A stretch of 64,000 nucleotides of DNA from an uncultured Clostridia bacterium (GTDB lineage: Bacteria > Bacillota > Clostridia > Oscillospirales > Ruminococcaceae): positions 62,001 to 126,000 of the forward strand of contig CANQNF010000003.1 of the NCBI GenBank assembly GCA_947625125.1. Reading direction: 5' to 3'. Under the pieces are notes generated by a model. It saw only the letters and a program-made list of their open reading frames with translations. It ran no database searches and was not told the DNA's origin. This document shows, one piece after another, positions 1-7,411 of this stretch. Every line of letters begins with the position of its first letter. The stretch's first letter is position 1. Position numbers and translations under genes: made by a program.

Positions 1-2
1 GA

Positions 3-368
3 ATTATGAAAACAAAGGTCCACGTCTCGAAGCTTCGGCTTGTGGAAAAAGAAGTGACCTTTAACAACAAAAAAATTCAGCCTCAGACTCCCTCAAGAAC
101 CGTTGAGAGCAGGGCAACAAGGCGACCTGAGCTTGAGCTTGATATCAGAGGTTACACCGTCGACGAAGGGCTCTATGAGGTCGACAGCTTTATAGATCGG
201 GCTCTAATGAGCGGCAACAAGGTCGTCACGATAATCCACGGAAAGGGGACAGGCGCGCTCAAAGAAGCCGTCAGGAACCACCTCAGGAAGCATCCGATGG
301 TTCAGTCGTCGCGCAAAGGCGTTTACGGTGAGGGCGAGGACGGCGTCACGGTCTGCGAATTGAAATAA
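3..368 (+). CDS. mutS2: MutS2 C-terminal part (Smr nuclease domain), 5' truncated by window edge
   Basis: This is the 3' end of a gene that begins before the window. The frame is open from base 3, and the ATG at 6 is internal, inside a G-I-M-K-T-K-V stretch typical of the MutS2 KOW-like region. The last ~80 residues form an Smr domain with the LDIRGYTVDEG and IHGKGTGALKEAV motifs. In the MutS2 family this domain nicks DNA or RNA; the protein suppresses recombination and, in Bacillus, helps rescue collided ribosomes by splitting them. The ATPase domain lies outside the window. A strong hairpin terminator follows directly. Confidence 0.93.
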   Translation: MMKTKVHVSKLRLVEKEVTFNNKKIQPQTPSRTVESRATRRPELELDIRGYTVDEGLYEVDSFIDRALMSGNKVVTIIHGKGTGALKEAVRNHLRKHPMVQSSRKGVYGEGEDGVTVCELK

Positions 369-371
369 AGA

Positions 372-400
372 AAAACGCTCGGACAGTCCGGGCGTTTTTT
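372..400 (+). terminator. Intrinsic terminator after mutS2
   Basis: The arms AACGCTCGGAC (374-384) and GTCCGGGCGTT (386-396) are complementary with one G-U pair. They begin six bases after the mutS2 stop and run into six T residues. Confidence 0.9.
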
Positions 401-800
401 AATGTAAAATCGAAGATTATTTGCATTTGACTGCCGGAGTAAAAATAAAGCTTAAATAGACTGCGGTCTGAGCAGTTTAAGCTTTAGATGAAAAAATTCG
501 CATGCGCAGATCTCCACAATAAGCATAAATTAAATTTGGCACACAGTTTCCGAGATGCTGGTCGGCCAGGTTTCTGAAACAGTATGCCCTAAAGGGGAGG
601 GGCAAAAGTACATACGCAGATGTTCGCATAATAAAAATTATGTGCACATTAGGGGAGTACGATTCGGGGGAATATGCCAGAAATACGCCGTTTCGGCTAT
701 ATCCCTGATTCCCGGTCCAGTGCCGCTGAATATATACACATACAAATCGCCCCGAACCATGCGTCCGGGGCTTATTTAAACACTTCTTTTTTAAAACAGT
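401..800. other. Intergenic stretch with one hairpin, no convincing gene
   Basis: These ~400 bases separate mutS2 from the next gene on the opposite strand. They hold a 10-bp perfect inverted repeat AAAGCTTAAA/TTTAAGCTTT at 447-485, extended by CTGC/GCAG. It is followed on the minus strand by ATTTTTA, so it could stop leftward transcription. A shorter GCCCCG/CGGGGC repeat sits near 750-772. The one small open frame here (555-779, plus) has no ribosome site and unlikely composition. I see nothing else. Confidence 0.5.
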
Positions 801-1418
801 TTATCTGATTATTTCCGTCACGTCATTTGCCGCAGCTTTCTCCATCGGCATGGGTATCATCGTTCCCGACGGTCTGAAGCCGCTGCCGCAGTACCATTCA
901 TCCAACGCAGCTTTCCCGACGTCCCTGTATTCTTTAAATCTTAACGGCTCATCAAATAAAATGAAGTTGGCGGGCTCCATGGAATCGCCGGGATAAAGTA
1001 TCAGCGGACAACACTCTTTGCCATCGGCGTCATATGCATAGGTCAGGAATTTTCTGTCCTTAAATATCACCTCGACCCGCAGCCCCGGCCGGAAGACCTC
1101 CTCGTCGAACTTGACCTCTAAGATGTCCTCCGTCTCATATCCGAGTGGCATGGGAAAGTACAAATAAATGTTCGCATAATTTTTATATAACATTTTTTGG
1201 TCATCATCCTGCGAGCTTTCCATCTCTTTATACCTCGGATTTTCCGCAAAATCTTCCAAAAATTCCTCCATGCTTTGGTACGCATAGATGCCGCCCAGAT
1301 CCTCGGAGCCGCTCTGATTTATTATTTCCTCAGTCGTCATGCCCATCGGGTCAAAAGGCTTATCGGAATAAATCTCCGCCGACGTGACGTTTGCAAGTAT
1401 GGCGACCGCTATGGCCAT
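801..1418 (-). CDS. Exported protein of unknown function, start codon uncertain
   Basis: I do not recognise the family. From the first ATG the protein is 205 residues, beginning with a short hydrophobic stretch MAIAVAILANVTSA that looks like the back half of a signal peptide. The rest is acidic and soluble, with two adjacent Cys near residue 137 and another Cys near the C-terminus. The ATG at 1418 has no ribosome site at a proper distance. In-frame codons upstream would add L-K-R-V-T-A-I-V-A, giving a normal positively charged signal peptide. That longer form would begin at an ATT at 1446-1448, ten bases after GGGGAG. Either an AUU start or a start-codon mutation is possible, so the gene may be slightly damaged. 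Confidence 0.6.
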   Translation of the reverse strand: MAIAVAILANVTSAEIYSDKPFDPMGMTTEEIINQSGSEDLGGIYAYQSMEEFLEDFAENPRYKEMESSQDDDQKMLYKNYANIYLYFPMPLGYETEDILEVKFDEEVFRPGLRVEVIFKDRKFLTYAYDADGKECCPLILYPGDSMEPANFILFDEPLRFKEYRDVGKAALDEWYCGSGFRPSGTMIPMPMEKAAANDVTEIIR

Positions 1419-1585
1419 CGCAACGATTGCCGTGACCCTTTTTAAAATTTCCTATTCACTCCCCTTTTGCTCTTTATATATTAAGACGTTTTTCAGGGGC
1501 AAAAGATTGCATATGATTTAGAAATTCTACGTTTTGCACAATACTTACTGATTATTTTATTTATAATGCACAATATATTGTATAT

Positions 1586-1624
1586 AAAAAATAACGGCAG
1601 CCGATTTTTCACGGTTGCCGTTTT
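1586..1624 (-). terminator. Terminator of the lipoprotein gene, possibly bidirectional
   Basis: Arms AACGGCA (1593-1599) and TGCCGTT (1616-1622). On the minus strand six T residues follow the hairpin, and a TTTT run lies on the other side. It begins 17 bases past the stop codon of the lipoprotein gene. Confidence 0.75.
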
Positions 1625-1640
1625 CATATTCATCAAAAAA

Positions 1641-2243
1641 TCAGTTGAACATTGCCTCGATATCCTCAAGAGGAGTGCCGTCGTAGCTCGTTATCGTAGC
1701 GTTCACGCATACGTTATTTACAAAGGCAATGTAGCAGCCCTGAACGTAGGAGACGCCGCTGAAATCGGCGTTTGCGGTTATCTTGTGGAACTCGATGCCG
1801 GAAAGCTTGGCGGTCGAATGGTCGGAGAACGTGTAGGTCATTCCGATGGAGTTTCCCATGCTCTCAATTTCCTTTTCGGTCTGGTTGAGCAGCTCATCCA
1901 TATCGATTCCGGAAGCGTCGGCAATGACCTGGACCATGACGTTGACGTTGTTGCCGGTCGTCTCGTCCATCGCCATCATGGCGTATGCCTGAGAGCTGAC
2001 GTCTGCGTCCTCACCGGCCTCGTCGAGGATGTCCTGAGTAACGCCGGTGATCTGCTCTATCTCGTCCTCGGTCATGAATCTCCAGTTGCCGGAAACCGTG
2101 AATTTAAGGCCGGTGGCGTCGCTCTGATAAACCGTTCCGTCGTTAGAACCCATGGCGTCGGAAATGCTGGGGAGACTTCCGCAGCCGCTCAAAACCGTCA
2201 TGGCTAAAACTGCCGCGACGGCAAGCGAAATAAGCTTTTTCAT
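1641..2243 (-). CDS. Putative lipoprotein of unknown function
   Basis: A 200-residue protein with a clear lipoprotein signal: MKKLIS, a hydrophobic core, then lipobox L-S-G-C with the Cys near residue 21. It is therefore likely anchored on the outer face of the membrane. The mature part is acidic and contains T-G-L-K-F-T-V-S-G-N-W and a C-terminal Y-D-G-T-P-L-E-D; no catalytic motif is visible. An ATG five codons earlier (2258) overlaps the ribosome site GGAGGT, so the ATG at 2243 is the better start. A consensus-like promoter lies just upstream and a terminator downstream, so it looks monocistronic. Confidence 0.8.
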   Translation of the reverse strand: MKKLISLAVAAVLAMTVLSGCGSLPSISDAMGSNDGTVYQSDATGLKFTVSGNWRFMTEDEIEQITGVTQDILDEAGEDADVSSQAYAMMAMDETTGNNVNVMVQVIADASGIDMDELLNQTEKEIESMGNSIGMTYTFSDHSTAKLSGIEFHKITANADFSGVSYVQGCYIAFVNNVCVNATITSYDGTPLEDIEAMFN

Positions 2244-2279
2244 AAATTTTACCTCCATGTAAAAAGATTTACAGGAAAT

Positions 2280-2308
2280 ATAATAGCATAACGCCGCGGA
2301 TTTGTCAA
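2280..2308 (-). promoter_or_regulatory. Vegetative promoter of the lipoprotein gene
   Basis: On the minus strand TTGACA (2303-2308), a 17-base spacer and TATTAT (2280-2285), about 40 bases upstream of the chosen start. Confidence 0.75.
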
Positions 2309-2340
2309 CCGTAATATTCTCACTACTTCGGCCGCATCTA

Positions 2341-3111
2341 TCAAACCTTTGATTTTATTCTATTCAGCGCGCTCTTTTCAAGCCGAGAGACCTGGGCCTG
2401 GGAAATGCCGATTTCCTTTGCTACCTCGACCTGGGTCCTGCCCTGGTAAAATCTCAGATAAAGGATATTTTTTTCGCGGTCTGAGAGCATTTTTATCGCG
2501 TCCTTCAGCATAAGCTCGTCTATCCAGCCCTCGTCGGATGAGCTGTCGCCGAGCTGGTCGAGCATATATAAAACGTCGCCGGAGTTTGAATACACGGGCT
2601 CATATATCGACACGGGCTCGTTCACCGATTCGAGCGCAAAAACCACCTCTGACTTCGGGACTCCCAAGACTTTGGCAATCTCCTGGGCAGTAGGCTCTTT
2701 TTCGCTGCCTTTTTGGAGCTGCTCCTTGACCTGCATGGCCCTGTATGCAAGGTCCCTTGTAGAACGGCTCACGCGGATGGAATTGTTGTCCCGCAAATAT
2801 CTTCTCAGCTCTCCGCTTATCATCGGCACCGCGTATGTCGAAAATCTCACGTCAAGGGACAAATCGAAGTTATCTATCGCCTTAATAAGCCCGACTACGC
2901 CGACCTGAAACAGATCGTCCGGCTGCGCGCCTCTGTTCATAAACTTCTGAATAACGCTTAAAACAAGCCGCAGATTTCCCTCAATAAGCTCCTCCCTTGC
3001 GGCACGGTCTCCCTGTCTTGCTTTCTTTAAAAGCTCTGTCTTTTCCTCCTCCGTCAAAAGCTTCAGCTTCGAGGTGTTTACCCCGCTGATCTCGACTTTT
3101 TGGTACTGCAT
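2341..3111 (-). CDS. sigG: RNA polymerase sporulation sigma factor sigma-G
   Basis: 256 residues, the usual length for sigma-G, which directs late forespore gene expression after engulfment. Region 2 shows NLRLVLSVIQKF and DDLFQVGVVGLIKAIDNFD (core binding, residues ~45-85), followed by FSTYAVPMISGELRRYLRD (-10 recognition). Region 4 at the C-terminus has the helix-turn-helix TQVEVAKEIGISQAQVSRLE that reads the -35. The N-terminal VEISGVNTSKLKLL segment is sigma-G like and is thought to matter for anti-sigma control. The gene follows sigE in the same direction after a ~98-base gap that carries a sigma-F-type promoter, as expected if sigma-F turns it on. Ribosome site GGGAG precedes the ATG. 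Confidence 0.96.
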   Translation of the reverse strand: MQYQKVEISGVNTSKLKLLTEEEKTELLKKARQGDRAAREELIEGNLRLVLSVIQKFMNRGAQPDDLFQVGVVGLIKAIDNFDLSLDVRFSTYAVPMISGELRRYLRDNNSIRVSRSTRDLAYRAMQVKEQLQKGSEKEPTAQEIAKVLGVPKSEVVFALESVNEPVSIYEPVYSNSGDVLYMLDQLGDSSSDEGWIDELMLKDAIKMLSDREKNILYLRFYQGRTQVEVAKEIGISQAQVSRLEKSALNRIKSKV

Positions 3112-3146
3112 GGCAATTTTATCTCCCGAAAATTTTGCTTTGAGAT

Positions 3147-3176
3147 AATTATTGCCATGGCGGCCTGCCGATATAC
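3147..3176 (-). promoter_or_regulatory. Candidate sigma-F (forespore) promoter of sigG
   Basis: On the minus strand GTATA (3172-3176), a 15-base spacer and GGCAATAATT (3147-3156). This fits the sigma-F consensus known from Bacillus (GYATA, ~15-16 bases, GGnnAnAhT). The functional assignment is inferred from this match and from sigG being a sigma-F target in Bacillus. Confidence 0.6.
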
Positions 3177-3209
3177 AGTTTTTAATAAGCCATTATCTGG
3201 AAGTTATTT

Positions 3210-3908
3210 TCAGCATATCGCTTCAAGTTCGCGCTTTAAGTCCTTTAAAATCCGCTTTTCAAGCCTTGAAATATAACTTTGGGAGATTCCGATGACGTCG
3301 GCGACCTCTTTTTGAGTCATCTCCTTGCCGCCTGAGAGCCCGAATCTCATCTCCATGATGAACCTTTCGCGCTCGGAAAGCCGTGCCACGGCTTCTTTCA
3401 GGACTTTCTTCTCGGTCTCACTCTCGATTTTCGCTCCAACCTCGTCTGCGTCCGTGCCGAGAACGTCGGACAAAAGAAGCTCGTTGCCGTCCCAGTCGAC
3501 GTTTAACGGCTCGTCTATCGAAATCTCGTTGCGCTGCTGGCTGGTCTTGCGAAGATACATAAGTATCTCGTTTTCTATGCATCTGCTTGCATATGTCGCA
3601 AGCTTGATATTTTTTTCGGGGTCAAAGGTGTTCACGGCCTTGATAAGCCCGATGGTGCCTATCGACACAAGGTCCTCGGCGCCAACGCCCGTGGACTCGA
3701 ACTTTTTTGAGATATATACGACAAGCCTGAGATTATGGGTTATAAGTATCTCACGGGAGCGCTTCGGGTCGGTCTTTAAGGCTTCAAATACCCTTTTTTC
3801 CTCCTCTGCTCCAAGAGGCGGAGGCAGAGTATCCGGGCCGTTTATGTAGTCTACGCTGTCGGCGAGTGCCGCCATAATAAGCCGCTTTATCTTCTCAAAA
3901 AACTTCAT
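3210..3908 (-). CDS. sigE: RNA polymerase sporulation sigma factor sigma-E (pro-form)
   Basis: 232 residues. The N-terminal ~30 residues ([18 protein letters not shown]) match the amphipathic pro-sequence that holds pro-sigma-E inactive at the membrane until SpoIIGA cuts it. Region 2 has [22 protein letters not shown] and [35 protein letters not shown] (split here only by reading order). Region 4 has [21 protein letters not shown]. Sigma-E runs early mother-cell transcription. The gene lies 16 bases after spoIIGA, its processing protease, with ribosome site AAGGAAAGGTG, so the two are co-transcribed. Its close resemblance to sigG reflects an old duplication. Confidence 0.97.
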   Translation of the reverse strand: MKFFEKIKRLIMAALADSVDYINGPDTLPPPLGAEEEKRVFEALKTDPKRSREILITHNLRLVVYISKKFESTGVGAEDLVSIGTIGLIKAVNTFDPEKNIKLATYASRCIENEILMYLRKTSQQRNEISIDEPLNVDWDGNELLLSDVLGTDADEVGAKIESETEKKVLKEAVARLSERERFIMEMRFGLSGGKEMTQKEVADVIGISQSYISRLEKRILKDLKRELEAIC

Positions 3909-3924
3909 TTATCTTCACCTTTCC

Positions 3925-4719
3925 TTATTTTAATATGCTCGGATTAAATATAGCTTTTTTGCGTCCGTCGTCCGGGATTCCCGCAACAAGCGCCGACACC
4001 TCCTCAGGACTCCCTCCACTTTTTGTAACAGTCAGAAAGTCGGGACGATATGCGTACAGAAGTCCCTCTCCGGAGACGGTTTTATATGGCACCGCACGAA
4101 GATTTTTACCGTCCAAAAGCTCAATTCCTGTGCAGATTATAACCGGCAGTCCCGAAAAAAGGTCTCTTGCAGTGTTTCCGGTGTCGGCAGTGCCGTCAAG
4201 TGAATATGCTTTACAACCGATTTTAAAGTCCACTCGGTAGGCATTATCCACGCCCGTATGCCTGTCGGAAAATTTTGAAATTATAAGCACAAAAAGATAT
4301 ATCAATGCGGTCGCTAAAACCAGTCCTATGGGAGAGATCTTAATGTAGATAAACCCGTTTGGTAGCGCTATCTGCGGCAGTTTAAGAAACATTTCCAGCG
4401 CTCTTAATAGGCCGCTGAACATTGCTCCCGAAAGAAATAAAGAAGCCGTCAGAATAAGCAGTTTTTTCAGACTTACTTTTTTGAACGCAACTGCCGCCGT
4501 AAGAAAGCATGAAAGAATTTTAAGAAGCATAGCCGTAAAGCTTAGAAGCTTTACATCATCCGGGATGAGAATTATAAGAGAGCTAATGCCCCCTAAGAAT
4601 GAACCCGCTGCGCATCTCTTGGCGCTCATGGCCGTCTTGGTAAGAGCAGCCGTCAGATTCAATAGAATCCAGCAAAGATATGTATTCAAAAATATCAGCA
4701 CGTCGAGATAGATTACCAT
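3925..4719 (-). CDS. spoIIGA: Sigma-E processing peptidase SpoIIGA
   Basis: 264 residues. The N-terminal half has about five hydrophobic membrane segments (for example LDVLIFLNTYLCWILLNLTA and LVLATALIYLFVLIIS), and the C-terminal half is a soluble aspartic-protease-like domain. The catalytic motif A-D-T-G-N-T is visible near residue 180. SpoIIGA sits in the sporulation septum and, activated by the forespore signal SpoIIR, cleaves pro-sigma-E encoded by the next gene. The length is a little short of Bacillus SpoIIGA (~309) but normal for clostridia. A Spo0A box lies upstream. The ribosome site is weak (GGTGATC). Confidence 0.93.
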   Translation of the reverse strand: MVIYLDVLIFLNTYLCWILLNLTAALTKTAMSAKRCAAGSFLGGISSLIILIPDDVKLLSFTAMLLKILSCFLTAAVAFKKVSLKKLLILTASLFLSGAMFSGLLRALEMFLKLPQIALPNGFIYIKISPIGLVLATALIYLFVLIISKFSDRHTGVDNAYRVDFKIGCKAYSLDGTADTGNTARDLFSGLPVIICTGIELLDGKNLRAVPYKTVSGEGLLYAYRPDFLTVTKSGGSPEEVSALVAGIPDDGRKKAIFNPSILK

Positions 4720-4761
4720 TTGATCACCAAGACAAGTTTAATCCTAACGTCGCGGATAATC

Positions 4762-4768
4762 TGTCGAA
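4762..4768. promoter_or_regulatory. Spo0A box upstream of spoIIGA
   Basis: TGTCGAA on the plus strand is an exact match to the core 0A box (TGNCGAA), about 45 bases upstream of the spoIIGA start. In Bacillus the spoIIG operon is activated directly by Spo0A~P, so the position supports the same control here. I did not identify the -10 with confidence. Confidence 0.55.
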
Positions 4769-4780
4769 GCGACTGCGCAT

Positions 4781-4812
4781 GCAAAAAAATGCCGTACCCC
4801 ATGGATACGGCA
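4781..4812 (-). terminator. Terminator of the prfA-to-aminopeptidase operon
   Basis: Arms TGCCGTA (4790-4796) and TACGGCA (4806-4812), followed on the minus strand by seven T residues. It starts 20 bases after the aminopeptidase stop codon. Confidence 0.92.
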
Positions 4813-4831
4813 AATTTATATAATTTTCGGC

Positions 4832-6235
4832 TTATTTTATGAACGCCGAGAAGCCCTTGTAGGCCATGTAAACGTCGAGCTTCGCGGTCACTTCATACGG
4901 GGCGTGCATGCAGAGCACCGGCACGCCGATGTCGACGACATCCATGTCGAGCTCCGAAACGTAGCATGCTACCGTTCCTCCGCCGCCGAGGTCGACTCTG
5001 CCGAGCTCGCCCGTCTGCCAGATAACGCCGTTTTGGTCGAACACGTTTCTGACATAGCCGACAAATTCGGCGTTTGCATCGTTGCAGCCGCTCTTACCGC
5101 GTGAGCCGGTGTATTTGCACATCGCCACGCCCTGGTTGCAGTAGCTGAAATTCTTGGCTTCTGCAACTTCGGGGAACGTCGGGTCAAAGGCCGCCGTGAC
5201 GTCTGCAGAGAGGCACTTCGAGTTTCTTATGACGACGTAATCCGGCACGTCGTACATATCGGCGAGCGCAGAATAGAAGTTCTTAAGATATGCAGACCTT
5301 AAGCCGGTGTTGCCGGTGGAGCCTATCTCCTCCTTGTCGGTGAGGACCACGATTGCGGTGTATTCCGGCTTGTCGCAGTCTAAAATCGCCTCAAGGGCAG
5401 GATATGCGCAGACCCTGTCGTCCTGGCCGTAGGAGCCTATCAGGCCGCCGTCAAGACCGACGTTCTTGGCCTTGAATGCCGGCACGACCTCAAGCTCTGC
5501 CGAAAGGAAGTCGTCCTCAATAATACCGTATTTTTCATTCAAAAGGCGCATGACATTGAGCTTAACCTTTTCCGAGACGTCGTCGTCTTTGAAAGGACGG
5601 CTGCCTATTAAAACGTTGAGCTCCTCGCCCTTTATGCCCTCGCCCAAGGTGCGCTTGGACTGCTCCTGTGCTAAATGCGGAAGCAAATCGGTTATGACAA
5701 AGACGGGGTCGTTTTCATCCTCTCCGATATTTACGGTCACGGTCGTGCAGTCGGCCTTGCAGATAACGCCGTGAAGCGCAAGAGGAATAGTCACCCACTG
5801 GTACTTGCGGATGCCGCCGTAATAATGGGTCTTAAGAAGCGCCAGATCGTTTGACTCATAGATGGGATGTTGCTTTAAGTCGAGCCTCGGAGAGTCGATA
5901 TGCGCAGCCAAAAGACGCGTGCCGTTCTCAAGAGGCTGAGTCCCGAACACGCAGAAAATCACGCTCTTGCCGCGGTTTGAAAGATAGACCTTGTCGCCTG
6001 CGTTGTAGCTTGCTTTTGGGTCAAAAGGCGTAAAGCCGTTTGCCTCGGCAAGGGCAATGGCGGATATTACCGCCTCGCGCTCGGTCTTTGAGTCATCGAG
6101 AAAACGCATATAGCCCTCGCAGAAAGCGTCAGCCTCGGCAATCTCCTTGTCGGAGAGTTTCAAAAGACCGCTCTTTCTTTTTGAAAGAAGCTTTTCTTCA
6201 AGCGTTTTTCCGATGGATTTTTCTTCGTTTGCCAT
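4832..6235 (-). CDS. apeB: M18 family zinc aminopeptidase
   Basis: 467 residues from the chosen start, matching M18 (aspartyl/leucyl) aminopeptidases, which trim N-terminal residues from peptides in the cytoplasm. The metal ligands of the family can be placed: H112 and D114 in AAHIDSPRLD, the Q-D-D-R segment, the catalytic E-E of DKEEIGSTGN, D in SADVTAAFDPTF, and His in the C-terminal CMHAPYEV. A longer frame to 6304 exists, but only the ATG at 6235 has a ribosome site (AAAGGA). It is the last gene of its operon, two bases after the lytic transglycosylase stop, and is closed by a terminator. Confidence 0.93.
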   Translation of the reverse strand: MANEEKSIGKTLEEKLLSKRKSGLLKLSDKEIAEADAFCEGYMRFLDDSKTEREAVISAIALAEANGFTPFDPKASYNAGDKVYLSNRGKSVIFCVFGTQPLENGTRLLAAHIDSPRLDLKQHPIYESNDLALLKTHYYGGIRKYQWVTIPLALHGVICKADCTTVTVNIGEDENDPVFVITDLLPHLAQEQSKRTLGEGIKGEELNVLIGSRPFKDDDVSEKVKLNVMRLLNEKYGIIEDDFLSAELEVVPAFKAKNVGLDGGLIGSYGQDDRVCAYPALEAILDCDKPEYTAIVVLTDKEEIGSTGNTGLRSAYLKNFYSALADMYDVPDYVVIRNSKCLSADVTAAFDPTFPEVAEAKNFSYCNQGVAMCKYTGSRGKSGCNDANAEFVGYVRNVFDQNGVIWQTGELGRVDLGGGGTVACYVSELDMDVVDIGVPVLCMHAPYEVTAKLDVYMAYKGFSAFIK

Positions 6236-6236
6236 T

Positions 6237-6812
6237 TTAATCAATTCCTTTCTCATGAAGTATATTTGAATAGTGTTCGTATGCTTTAACGATTTTTCCG
6301 ACATAGTGCGAGGTCTTTTTTCCGGGAAAATCCTCTGCGGAAGCGTTTTGCGCAGGCACCTCGCCCGAAGCTATCCAGCCGTCGACGGTTCCCATGCCGG
6401 AATGATACGCAGCGGCTGTAAGCTCTACGCTGCCGTATCTGTCATAAAGATATCCTATCATATAACAGCCGAACATCACAGAATATTCCGGCTGATACAT
6501 ATCCTCAAAACTTAAATCGTTTCTGCCGAGCTTGAGCGCCACCCAATCGAAACTGTCCTCGATTATCTGCATAAGACCTATGGCACCGACCTCGGAGGAA
6601 GCTTTCGGGTCGAAGTTTGACTCGACCTTGATGACCGAATAGACAAGCGCAGGGTCGGCGCCGAACTCCTCGCTGTATTTTAATACAAGGTCCTCGTAGC
6701 CGGTCTGATAGATAAAGTTTTCAGCACGGCCGGGAATATAGCTTATCAGCAGCCAGAGCAGAAAAACTGCCAGAGCGGCCAAAACGCAAAGGCGAAAAAG
6801 CCTTTTATACAT
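6237..6812 (-). CDS. Membrane-anchored lytic transglycosylase (SLT domain)
   Basis: 191 residues. An N-terminal membrane anchor (residues ~7-27, LCVLAALAVFLLWLLISYI) is followed by an SLT domain. The catalytic Glu is E64 in VIKVESNFDP, followed by the family motif GAIGLMQI and a Y-H-S-G near the end. Such enzymes cut the glycan strand of peptidoglycan between MurNAc and GlcNAc, forming 1,6-anhydroMurNAc. It acts outside the membrane, with a possible role in wall turnover or sporulation. The start (ribosome site AAGGAAGAG) overlaps the end of coaE by eight bases. Confidence 0.93.
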   Translation of the reverse strand: MYKRLFRLCVLAALAVFLLWLLISYIPGRAENFIYQTGYEDLVLKYSEEFGADPALVYSVIKVESNFDPKASSEVGAIGLMQIIEDSFDWVALKLGRNDLSFEDMYQPEYSVMFGCYMIGYLYDRYGSVELTAAAYHSGMGTVDGWIASGEVPAQNASAEDFPGKKTSHYVGKIVKAYEHYSNILHEKGID

Positions 6813-7401
6813 CGAATCTCTTCCTTATTTCATCTGCAATTTTTTCTGTCTGAGCCCTGAGCGCGCTTAAGTCTCCGCCGTTTACTATGACCCAGTCCGA
6901 GCGGTCGTAAAAGAATTTTTCTTCAAACTGACTTGAAAGACGGGCCTGCGCAAGCTCGACCGGTATGCCGTCGCGCTCCAAAATGCGCTTGATTTTTATA
7001 TCAAGAGGCGCAATAACGCTGACCACTGCCGAGCATATTTCGTCCATGCCGCTTTCAAAGAGCGTGGGAGCGTCGAGAATGACGATTCTTTCGCCCGTCT
7101 CTTTTAGGCTCTTGAGCCTCTTAAACAGCTCTTTTCTTATCATCGGGAAAATAATTTCGCCGTAAATTTTCAGCTTTTCACGGTCGTTGAACACAAGACT
7201 GCCGAATTCACGCCTTTTAAGCCCGTTTTCATCGGTATACCCGGGGAAAGCGTTCTCGACCTTTTCAAGAAACTCCGGGAATGTCGAGACCTCTCTCGAA
7301 ATTTTGTCGCAGTCGATGACAGGGATGCCGCAGGACTTGAATATTCCGGAAGCGGTCGATTTTCCGGCTCCGCTCTGACCCGTAAGACCGATGACGGTCA
7401 T
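6805..7401 (-). CDS. coaE: Dephospho-CoA kinase
   Basis: 198 residues. It catalyses the last step of coenzyme A synthesis, phosphorylating the 3'-OH of dephospho-CoA. The Walker A motif GQSGAGKST is near the N-terminus (residues ~8-16), followed by VIDCDKISREV. The LERDGIPVELAQARLSSQ segment matches the family's R-x-x-x-Q region. A GTG at 7419 would add six residues, but the ATG at 7401 gives the canonical start MTVIGLTG. The gene overlaps the end of sua5 slightly if the GTG is used, so translation is probably coupled either way. Confidence 0.93.
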   Translation of the reverse strand: MTVIGLTGQSGAGKSTASGIFKSCGIPVIDCDKISREVSTFPEFLEKVENAFPGYTDENGLKRREFGSLVFNDREKLKIYGEIIFPMIRKELFKRLKSLKETGERIVILDAPTLFESGMDEICSAVVSVIAPLDIKIKRILERDGIPVELAQARLSSQFEEKFFYDRSDWVIVNGGDLSALRAQTEKIADEIRKRFDV

Positions 7402-7411
7402 TCCATCCGGC

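Noticed and set aside
555-779. 74-codon plus-strand frame after mutS2
   Set aside because: No ribosome site, odd composition, and it crosses hairpin DNA; no family features.
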